From Dehalococcoidia bacterium (GTDB taxonomy: Bacteria; Chloroflexota; Dehalococcoidia; JAUYDP01), in contig JAUYDP010000212.1 in the NCBI GenBank assembly GCA_030691805.1, positions 1 through 8,173 on the forward strand: a stretch of 8,173 nt of DNA, written 5' to 3'. The position numbers and the translations under genes are program-made. Below, piece by piece: positions 1-5,341 of the stretch (positions are counted from its first letter, which is position 1; each line of letters starts with the position of its first letter). The notes beneath the pieces were generated by a model. It was not told where the DNA came from and did no database searches. It worked only from the letters and a program-made list of their open reading frames with translations.

Positions 1-996
1 AACCTGCTTCGGCGGACCCAGACCTGTCGCTATAGCCCCGATTATCCCCTGTTCCACAGCGTTGCGGGCTAAACCCAAGGCGTTTTTGATGGCCTTGGCA
101 TTGCAGCGGCCGTGAGTGATAATGACCACTCCTTGTACCCCAAGAAGCGGGGCGCCCCCGTGCTCCGTGTAGTCCAGGTAGCGGGCTACCTGCTGGAAGG
201 CAGGCTCCAGGACCATGGCGGCTATCCCGAAGTGGAGTTTGCTGGTCATGACCTTGCGCATGAGGCTGAAGAGGGTCTCGTTCAGGCCCTCTCCCAGCTT
301 CACCACTATATTGCCAATGAAGCCATCCGTGACTATCACGTCGGCTATCCCGGGAAGGATATCCTTGCCCTCGACGTTGCCAATGAAGTTGAGGGAAGAA
401 TTTTTAAGCAGTCTGTAAGTCTGAATGGTGACGCTATTCCCCTTTCCCTCTTCCTCTCCGTTACTCAAGAGCCCTATGCGCGGTTTCTCCAGCCCAAAGA
501 CCTTATCCATATAAACGCTGCCCATATGGGCGAACTGGGAAAGGTGAAGGGGCTTGCAGTCCACATTGGCGCCGACGTCTATGATCATGCATCGGCCCTG
601 AAGGGTCGGGAAGACGCCGCCGATAGCCGGCCGTTCAACTCCAGGGATCCGGCCCAGGACAAACAGGGCGGCGGCCATGATGGCGCCCGTATTGCCGGCG
701 GACAGGAACGCCTGGCAGGATCCCTTCTTAACCAGGCCCAGTCCCGCCACCAGCGATGAGTCCTTTTTAGCCCTGACCGCCTTGGCCGGTGCCTCATCCA
801 TGGCAATGATGTCTCGGGCGTTATGGATATGGAGGCCGCGCAGGTCATTCTTAGGGAGGAACTCCCTAATGCGCTCCTCCTGGCCGACCAGCACTACCTC
901 CAGTTCAAATTCCTTTATGGCATCTAAAGCCCCCTTTACTACCTCTTGGGGCGCGTTGTCACCCCCCATGGCATCGAGGGCTATTCTTAACGGCAT
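1..996 (-). CDS. plsX: Phosphate acyltransferase PlsX (3' end cut by window edge)
   Basis: PlsX converts acyl-ACP and phosphate to acyl-phosphate, the donor for PlsY in phosphatidic acid synthesis; it is a peripheral membrane enzyme. The visible 332 codons begin MPLRIALDAMGGDNAP, the family's N-terminal signature. Further hallmarks are FLSAGNTGA near residue 100, IDVGANVDCKP near 145, and VTDGFIGN followed by KLGEG in the second half. PlsX is usually about 330-345 residues, so only the last few codons should be missing. The ATG at 996 is the only usable start, because an in-frame TAA sits at 1021-1023 with no GTG or TTG between. The ribosome-binding site is weak (AGG about 12 bases upstream). 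It follows the activase gene by 57 bases on the same strand, so it may be read from the same transcript. In many bacteria plsX instead sits with rpmF, fabD or fabH; any such genes would lie left of this window. Confidence 0.95.
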   Translation of the reverse strand, partial: MPLRIALDAMGGDNAPQEVVKGALDAIKEFELEVVLVGQEERIREFLPKNDLRGLHIHNARDIIAMDEAPAKAVRAKKDSSLVAGLGLVKKGSCQAFLSAGNTGAIMAAALFVLGRIPGVERPAIGGVFPTLQGRCMIIDVGANVDCKPLHLSQFAHMGSVYMDKVFGLEKPRIGLLSNGEEEGKGNSVTIQTYRLLKNSSLNFIGNVEGKDILPGIADVIVTDGFIGNIVVKLGEGLNETLFSLMRKVMTSKLHFGIAAMVLEPAFQQVARYLDYTEHGGAPLLGVQGVVIITHGRCNAKAIKNALGLARNAVEQGIIGAIATGLGPPKQV

Positions 997-1053
997 GTCT
1001 CGGTCTCGCCTGAACCCCGATTAAGCAACCGACCCTAAGAACTTAAGCAAAAC

Positions 1054-2016
1054 TCAACCGTTAATATCGTCCCACTTGTCGCACCGGCCGCCCCAGCGGG
1101 CTATAACCTTTCGCTCAACCTTAATCTGGATGATCTCGCAGATGTTTGTACAGGCCTTGCACTCGAAAGAGGTTGCTGCATACTCCATGTCGCTGATACC
1201 AAAACCTTTGAACTTGGTCGTTCCTCCGTTATCCATGGATTTTTCATGGGACAGGAGGGCCACACCGATGGCCCCCATCACCTGGTGATGAGGTGGCACA
1301 ACGATCTCGGTTTTCAAAGACTCCTCAAAGGCGCGAACGATTCCCACATTACTAGCCACTCCACCCTGGAACGCCACGGGTGGAAGTATCTCCTTGCCCA
1401 GGCCAATATTATTAAGATAATTCCGAGTCAACGCCTCGCACAACCCATAGAGGATGTCCTGTACGCCGTAGCCCATCTGCTGCTTATGGATCATATCCGA
1501 TTCGGCGAATACCGTACATCGGCCGGCGATTCGCACCGCAGACTTGCTCTTAAGGGCCAGCGGCCCGAAGTCCTCGATCTCGATGTTCAGACGGCTGGCT
1601 TGCTGGTCCAGGAAGCTGCCCGTTCCCGCGGCGCAAACCGTGTTCATGCCGAAGTCGGTGACAATGCCGTCCCTCATGATGATCATCTTGCTATCCTGGC
1701 CGCCGATCTCTATGATGGTCTGTACGTCGGGGATATAGTGGGAAGCGCCTACTGCGTGCGCGGTGACCTCGTTTTTTACAACATCGGCCCCAACCACTAC
1801 ACCCGCCAGATAGCGGGCACTACCGGTCGTGCCAACGCCTTTAATCACTAAGTCCGCGGGTAGCCTGGCCAGTATCTTCTGCATAGACTCCTGAATAACG
1901 TCTATCGGCCGGCCCAGGGTTCGGGTATAGAGGCTCGTGACAAGCTCGTCCTTCTCGTCCAACACGGCGAACTTGGTGGTCACCGAACCAACGTCAATGC
2001 CCAGATAGGCTTCCAT
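1054..2016 (-). CDS. Acyl-CoA dehydratase activase-type [4Fe-4S] ATPase (BadF/BadG/BcrA/HgdC family)
   Basis: A 320-residue protein of the COG1924 family. These homodimeric ASKHA-fold ATPases bridge one [4Fe-4S] cluster between subunits and use ATP to drive a low-potential electron into a partner iron-sulfur enzyme. The sequence shows the phosphate-1 loop GIDVGSVTTK (residues 6-15), IGGQDSK (104-110), the cluster cysteines C128 (VCAAGTGSF) and C167 (RIAGRCTVF), and FQGGVASNVG (216-225). The cysteine positions match those known for the Acidaminococcus activator HgdC. About 60 residues extend beyond the roughly 260-residue HgdC and carry C286-x2-C289-x3-C293 and C312. From memory, this module occurs in the large fused activase/DUF2229 proteins. 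The ATG at 2016 has a strong AAGGAG site and follows the TPR gene stop by three bases. No HgdA/HgdB or benzoyl-CoA reductase subunit is in the window, so the physiological partner is probably the COG3580/COG3581 pair upstream. Confidence 0.93.
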   Translation of the reverse strand: MEAYLGIDVGSVTTKFAVLDEKDELVTSLYTRTLGRPIDVIQESMQKILARLPADLVIKGVGTTGSARYLAGVVVGADVVKNEVTAHAVGASHYIPDVQTIIEIGGQDSKMIIMRDGIVTDFGMNTVCAAGTGSFLDQQASRLNIEIEDFGPLALKSKSAVRIAGRCTVFAESDMIHKQQMGYGVQDILYGLCEALTRNYLNNIGLGKEILPPVAFQGGVASNVGIVRAFEESLKTEIVVPPHHQVMGAIGVALLSHEKSMDNGGTTKFKGFGISDMEYAATSFECKACTNICEIIQIKVERKVIARWGGRCDKWDDING

Positions 2017-2019
2017 TAA

Positions 2020-2430
2020 TTAACTCCTTAGATTTACGGTTAGCGGCGCTGTCCCGCTGTCTACAAAGATAGGAGCATCCGGCGGCAGCGCCGCTGAGCC
2101 GACCGCCGCAGGCTTAGAAGGCTCAGTTCTCTCCTCCTGGGGAGTGGCCGAACTGCGGGCTGGCTTCTCCCGAACACGCGCCGGTTGAAGCCGGGCCCGT
2201 GCCTCATCCAGCCCTTTCTGTGCCCGCAGGCTCCTGGGGTCTATATTGGCCGCACGCTGGTAATAAAGGAACGCCCGTTCAGGGGAGGCCGCCAGCTCTG
2301 CCAGGCGCAACCAGGCTTCCAGGTTATCTGGCTCCAGGGCCAGCACGTCCACCAGCAGGTCCCGGGCCTCCTCCTTCCTGCCTCCTAGTGAGGCGGCCAT
2401 GGCCCGGTCGAGAAGCTCCTCAACCCTCAT
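2020..2430 (-). CDS. Small TPR-like protein of unknown function
   Basis: A 136-residue soluble protein when started at ATG 2430. That start overlaps the TGA of the upstream gene as ATGA and indicates translational coupling. A longer reading from TTG 2499 runs into the upstream gene and starts with low-complexity residues, so it is less likely. Residues 3-80 are helical with TPR-like spacing: an AR-LL--VL-L-P-N-EAW-RLAELA unit at about 21-48, then a RAFLYYQRA-NIDP unit at about 52-66. The region after residue 82 is rich in Pro, Ala, Glu and Arg and is probably disordered. There is no signal peptide or membrane segment. Its place between two activase-system genes suggests a scaffold or adaptor for that complex, but this is inferred from position only. 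Confidence 0.72.
   Translation of the reverse strand: MRVEELLDRAMAASLGGRKEEARDLLVDVLALEPDNLEAWLRLAELAASPERAFLYYQRAANIDPRSLRAQKGLDEARARLQPARVREKPARSSATPQEERTEPSKPAAVGSAALPPDAPIFVDSGTAPLTVNLRS
2024..2029 (-). promoter_or_regulatory. Shine-Dalgarno site of the activase gene
   Basis: AAGGAG lies seven bases before the ATG at 2016. It is embedded in the last codons of the upstream TPR gene, whose TAA is at 2020-2022. The site fixes the activase start and gives it independent initiation, unlike the two ATGA-coupled genes upstream. Confidence 0.75.
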
Positions 2431-3548
2431 TTCAGGCCCACGCTGAAGACCCGTCCCTCTGGCGCCCGTTCCATTTGGCGAGAGGTGCGCTTCTTCCAAA
2501 GGAGGTCCACGAAGGCCTCCAGGCGGGTTAACATACCCGATCGGCCCATCTGCTCATCACAGGTGATAGTCAGGACAGGCAGCCGGTCCTTGATGGTAGG
2601 CATTATGTTCTGGGCTATGATCTCCGGCATACAGGTGAACGGCGCCAGGTGGACCATCCCGTCATACTCGCCTCGGTGAAGGATAGGCTCGCCTATCGAC
2701 TCCCATCCGTCGCCTCCCACATCCCGTTTGAGGTATGGCTGCGCTGCCTGGTGGATGCGATCCTTCTCGCTTATTCCAAAGGCGTTCAGGAAGAGGCTGA
2801 ACTTGAGCCAGTGCGAGACGTAGGCGCTGCGGCGCACCTCCACGCCCAGCTTGCCAAGCTCGATCTCCACATCCATGTTGCTGAAAGGGTCCAATACTAT
2901 GAAGAACTCTCCCATTATGCCCACAATCAGCGGCTCGATCTCGGTGTTCATAGGCACCGCCCGTAGACGGCCGGTATAGTCTTTGGTTACGGACTTCAGC
3001 GTCCTGCCGTCCTGGGCGTCGTCAATGGCTTGAACAGCCTCCCGGTAGAGGCGCGTAGCGGTACCCTTCTGTAGCTCCCTGGCCCGAACCTGATGCACTG
3101 TCCGCTCAATATCATCCATTGCGGCGATTTTCGCCATCCCGAAACGCATGGCCGACGCAATTCGGGTGAATGGGGCGTTGTTGGATAGCCTTTTGGCCAG
3201 ATTGGCGACGCCCACGATTTTGCTCTCGAATAGCTCCGTCGTCACCATCTCGAAACTATAACCCAGGTCTTTGAGGATTTTCTCCTGGTCACGGGCATAA
3301 TAACCGTAGCGGCACAGGCCGGGACCACCTGCCTGTATTAGGACCTCCGCGCCCATGTCCAAGGCCTCGATGAAGTTACCCAGGGTAAGTTTGAATGGGA
3401 GACAGACAAATTCAGGGGAATACTTCACCCCCAAGCTAAGCGTTTTTTTACTGGTTGGGGGCGGCACCACCATCTCAACCCCTACCCCGTTGAACATGGA
3501 GCGAAAAGCAATATACATATTCCCGATATGGGGAATGGTTATCCTCAT
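2427..3548 (-). CDS. Acyl-CoA dehydratase activase-associated protein, COG3581 type
   Basis: A 373-residue cytoplasmic protein that I assign to the COG3581 group by pattern recognition. It opens MRITIPHIGNMYIAF. Likely cluster-ligand cysteines are C49 (EFVCLPFKLTLGN), C79 (GGPGLCRYGYY), C306 (APFTCMPEII) and C330 (TITCDEQMGRSGM). It ends with a TRLEAF motif (341-346) shared with the gene upstream. In many anaerobes, members of this group are fused to or adjacent to a BadF/HgdC-type activase. Their reaction is not established; HgdB-like reductase subunits are the closest functional analogy. The ATG at 3548 overlaps the upstream TGA as ATGA and has no good Shine-Dalgarno site, so translation is probably coupled. 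The gene ends in the same kind of four-base overlap with the TPR gene. Confidence 0.88.
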   Translation of the reverse strand: MRITIPHIGNMYIAFRSMFNGVGVEMVVPPPTSKKTLSLGVKYSPEFVCLPFKLTLGNFIEALDMGAEVLIQAGGPGLCRYGYYARDQEKILKDLGYSFEMVTTELFESKIVGVANLAKRLSNNAPFTRIASAMRFGMAKIAAMDDIERTVHQVRARELQKGTATRLYREAVQAIDDAQDGRTLKSVTKDYTGRLRAVPMNTEIEPLIVGIMGEFFIVLDPFSNMDVEIELGKLGVEVRRSAYVSHWLKFSLFLNAFGISEKDRIHQAAQPYLKRDVGGDGWESIGEPILHRGEYDGMVHLAPFTCMPEIIAQNIMPTIKDRLPVLTITCDEQMGRSGMLTRLEAFVDLLWKKRTSRQMERAPEGRVFSVGLK

Positions 3549-4519
3549 GCCGAGCGCCGCCGCGCCTTCCTTGCCACCATGTCTAGAAATGCCTCTAGAC
3601 GCGTCACCATGCCCGCCTCTCCGGTATGCTCGTCAATGGTAAGGGTTAAGAGGGGACGAGCGCCGGGACGCCTGGCGTAACGCTGGACCACATCAATCAT
3701 AGTGGAGTCCGGACCACAACCGAAGGAGACGATAGCCACCACCCCATCCACATCTGCATCGAGATAGTGGCCGCCCGCACCGACAATCTCGTCCTCGTAG
3801 GTCCAGTAAGGGCGTCCTACCACTTTCACGACACCGGCCGCCAGCAGGTCCCTTCCTGCCATTTCGGGAAGCACCACGCGTGCTCCAAGGGTATTGAGCC
3901 GGTGTATTATGCGGTGGGTGATAAATTCATCGTAAATATTATAGGGATGGCCGATGAGGGCAACAGTGAAATGTTCATTGCCCTGGGAAGCTAATGACGG
4001 TTTCTGCCCGCTCAGGTATTCCAGGGGACTGACCATCTCACTCTCCATGGCCTTGATATAGGCTAGATGGGATTCCCAGGCTAACTTGGCCGCCTCTTTC
4101 TCCCGCTTTGGCCTGGGTTTTATCCAACGTCCGATTTCGTAGGAGCTTGGGTGAAGGCTAACCTTGCCCTTGCTCACGTCTATATCCACGTCTATTATCG
4201 GTGGACACTTTGGAACCACCGCCTTTATCAGGTCTGGCAGGCCCAAGAACTTGGAACAGTTATAGACGTTCTTTTGAATGCTCCGGATAGCCGGGATAAA
4301 GAGATAATCGCACTTTCCCACGAGTTCAATGACGTGGCCGCAATAGACTTTGACCGGCAGGCAGGTTTCGGCGACCATCCGCGCCGAGCCGGCCGCCATG
4401 ATGGCTTTAGAAGTAGGGTTTGAAGTCACGACCTCCATGCCCATCTCCTGGAAGAAGGTACTCCAAAGGGGGTAGTACTGGTAGTATAGGAGTCCCCTGG
4501 GTATCCCGATTCTAAGCAT
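3545..4519 (-). CDS. Acyl-CoA dehydratase activase-associated protein, DUF2229/COG3580 type
   Basis: A 324-residue cytoplasmic protein opening MLRIGIPRGLLYYQYYPLW, the usual start of the DUF2229 (CoA enzyme activase-associated) group. Six cysteines are visible: C53 (ETCLPVKVYC), C60, C70, C88, C105 and C268 (SFGCGPDS). C53, C60 and C88 lie in conserved-looking contexts suited to iron-sulfur ligation. The C-terminal TIDEHTGEAGM (294-304) and TRLEAF (306-311) motifs parallel those of the next gene. DUF2229 is often part of a very large protein also containing activase domains; here it is free-standing. The ATG at 4519 has an AGGAG site and is the first well-initiated start of the compact block that continues through COG3581, TPR and activase. 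The catalytic role of the family is unknown; electron transfer from the activase is the favoured inference. Confidence 0.88.
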   Translation of the reverse strand: MLRIGIPRGLLYYQYYPLWSTFFQEMGMEVVTSNPTSKAIMAAGSARMVAETCLPVKVYCGHVIELVGKCDYLFIPAIRSIQKNVYNCSKFLGLPDLIKAVVPKCPPIIDVDIDVSKGKVSLHPSSYEIGRWIKPRPKREKEAAKLAWESHLAYIKAMESEMVSPLEYLSGQKPSLASQGNEHFTVALIGHPYNIYDEFITHRIIHRLNTLGARVVLPEMAGRDLLAAGVVKVVGRPYWTYEDEIVGAGGHYLDADVDGVVAIVSFGCGPDSTMIDVVQRYARRPGARPLLTLTIDEHTGEAGMVTRLEAFLDMVARKARRRSA

Positions 4520-4649
4520 GGCGACTCTCCTGAACGTCGGCGGTTGATCTTAGGTCCAGAATGGTTCCGGTTTCAAGCCATGTCTCCGGCGCAGCCGATA
4601 ACTGGGGCGCCTTGCTGGCCTGTTTTTTGGGACCGCTGAGGTTATTCAT
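4512..4649 (-). CDS. Possible 45-residue ORF, no recognised family
   Basis: A short reading frame beginning MNNLSGPKKQASKAPQL and ending ADVQESRHA, in the gap between the 140-residue membrane protein and the DUF2229 gene. Starting at ATG 4649, it begins 16 bases after the upstream stop, with an AGGA about eight bases before the start, and its TAG overlaps the next gene by eight bases. That spacing fits the compact operon and would allow translational coupling. It is hydrophilic, has no cysteine in this reading, and shows no motif. A longer form from ATG 4700 would overlap the membrane gene by 35 bases. It could equally be non-coding spacer; the only support is the spacing and start signal. 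Confidence 0.3.
   Translation of the reverse strand: MNNLSGPKKQASKAPQLSAAPETWLETGTILDLRSTADVQESRHA
4527..4531 (-). promoter_or_regulatory. Shine-Dalgarno site of the DUF2229/COG3580 gene
   Basis: AGGAG lies seven bases before the ATG at 4519 and supports that start. It falls inside the possible 45-residue ORF that ends at 4512. Confidence 0.65.
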
Positions 4650-4665
4650 CGAGTGAATCCTGGTG

Positions 4666-5088
4666 CTACTTACTGCCTTTTGGCAGCAAAGCATATTCAA
4701 TCATCCCCAGAAGAATGACTAGTATAAGGCCATAGACCCAGCTAAGAAGCCGGAGGCCTTGAAGCCAGGCCGCAAAGGTGACGACGAAGCTAAAAGGCAA
4801 CCCCTGTACCATAACCAATCCCATCCGCCCCCTGTCCCTCTTCATAGGGAAAAGCCTGCTGCCCAGTCCATAGGCCACCAGCGTCCCGCTGGAAAGGGAC
4901 GACACGAATAGCAGGCTGAAAAACAATACCCGGTTTAATAGGGATTCTGGCCCGCTCCAGACGACCACCAAGCCCAGGCTCAACCAGCCGCCGAGGACCA
5001 GAAGAATCAAGAGAAAGAGGAAAACTAACCTGAACACAGCCGTTTGAAGAATCCCACCCCCAACCGGCAAATCAATACGACGAAGCAT
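4666..5088 (-). CDS. Small four-helix integral membrane protein, unknown function
   Basis: A 140-residue hydrophobic protein with four likely membrane segments at about 20-44, 52-75, 89-109 and 114-134. The basic loop KRDRGR (83-88) between helices 2 and 3 is probably cytoplasmic. No cysteine, histidine pair or other cofactor motif is visible, so nothing supports a haem or iron-sulfur role. I do not recognise the family. There is no Shine-Dalgarno sequence before ATG 5088, but a near-consensus promoter ends only 11 bases upstream, which fits leaderless translation from this ATG. It is on the same strand as the 63-residue membrane protein upstream, 40 bases away, and could form a two-component membrane unit with it. 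It may also be read from the AOR transcript. Confidence 0.75.
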   Translation of the reverse strand: MLRRIDLPVGGGILQTAVFRLVFLFLLILLVLGGWLSLGLVVVWSGPESLLNRVLFFSLLFVSSLSSGTLVAYGLGSRLFPMKRDRGRMGLVMVQGLPFSFVVTFAAWLQGLRLLSWVYGLILVILLGMIEYALLPKGSK

Positions 5089-5099
5089 TTATAAAGCCC

Positions 5100-5128
5100 A
5101 TTATAGACCAAAGGGCTCTGGATGTCAG
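5100..5128 (-). promoter_or_regulatory. Candidate sigma-70-type promoter with near-leaderless start
   Basis: Reading the minus strand, CTGACA (5128-5123) is followed by a 17-base spacer and a perfect TATAAT (5105-5100). This is 11 of 12 consensus bases at the optimal spacing. Transcription would start near 5092, four bases before the ATG at 5088, which has no ribosome-binding site. The -35 box directly abuts the stop codon of the upstream 63-residue gene. It could drive the membrane protein and the activase block separately from the AOR gene. Confidence 0.6.
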
Positions 5129-5320
5129 CTATTCCCAGCTCACTATCCAAACACATAGTCCAGCCAGCACTACCGTGGTCGCGACCAGCACCGCCATTTG
5201 ATTGGGTAAGAGCCCAACGTCCTTGGCAGTGAAGATAAGGATAGCCACCATGCCTATGGCCAGGCCTATCCATCCGGCTATTAGGGGATGCTTCTCAATT
5301 AATACTTTGATTGATGCCAC
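5129..5320 (-). CDS. 63-residue two-helix membrane protein, unknown function
   Basis: A small protein with two predicted membrane helices, about residues 13-31 and 41-61, joined by a short loop TAKDVGLLPNQ. The N-terminus MASIKVLIEKHP carries positive charge, suggesting both ends lie in the cytoplasm. It starts at GTG 5320, and its reality is supported by an excellent ribosome-binding site, AAAGGAGG, four bases upstream. It begins 21 bases after the AOR-family stop and so is very likely co-transcribed with it. I do not recognise the family; the single cysteine (C56) is in the second helix. Possible roles are a membrane anchor or small subunit for the neighbouring 140-residue protein, but nothing in the sequence proves this. 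Confidence 0.75.
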   Translation of the reverse strand: MASIKVLIEKHPLIAGWIGLAIGMVAILIFTAKDVGLLPNQMAVLVATTVVLAGLCVWIVSWE

Positions 5321-5324
5321 CTGT

Positions 5325-5332
5325 CCTCCTTT
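5325..5332 (-). promoter_or_regulatory. Strong Shine-Dalgarno site deciding a GTG start
   Basis: AAAGGAGG on the minus strand lies four bases before GTG 5320. It is the best ribosome-binding site in the window and the main evidence that the 63-residue membrane protein is translated. Confidence 0.75.
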
Positions 5333-5341
5333 CCCTAAAGG

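Noticed and set aside
112..759. 215-codon open frame on the plus strand
   Set aside because: It lies wholly antisense to plsX, whose motifs are unambiguous. The plus-strand translation shows no family features.
1021..1050. Direct repeat TTAAGCAA at 1021-1028 and 1043-1050 in the activase-plsX gap, considered as a plsX promoter or operator
   Set aside because: The hexamers that can be drawn match the promoter consensus poorly and at wrong spacing. Two eight-base copies are too little to claim a regulatory site.
1246..1851. 201-codon open frame on the plus strand
   Set aside because: It is antisense to the activase gene and is a by-product of GC-rich codon use.
3581..3600. Perfect inverted repeat GTCTAGA-N6-TCTAGAC
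   Set aside because: It lies inside the conserved C-terminal coding region of the DUF2229 gene, has no T-run, and is most simply a codon coincidence.
5321..5341. Terminator between the AOR-family gene and the 63-residue membrane protein
   Set aside because: No hairpin with a T-run is present; the short gap instead holds a strong ribosome-binding site, which argues for co-transcription.
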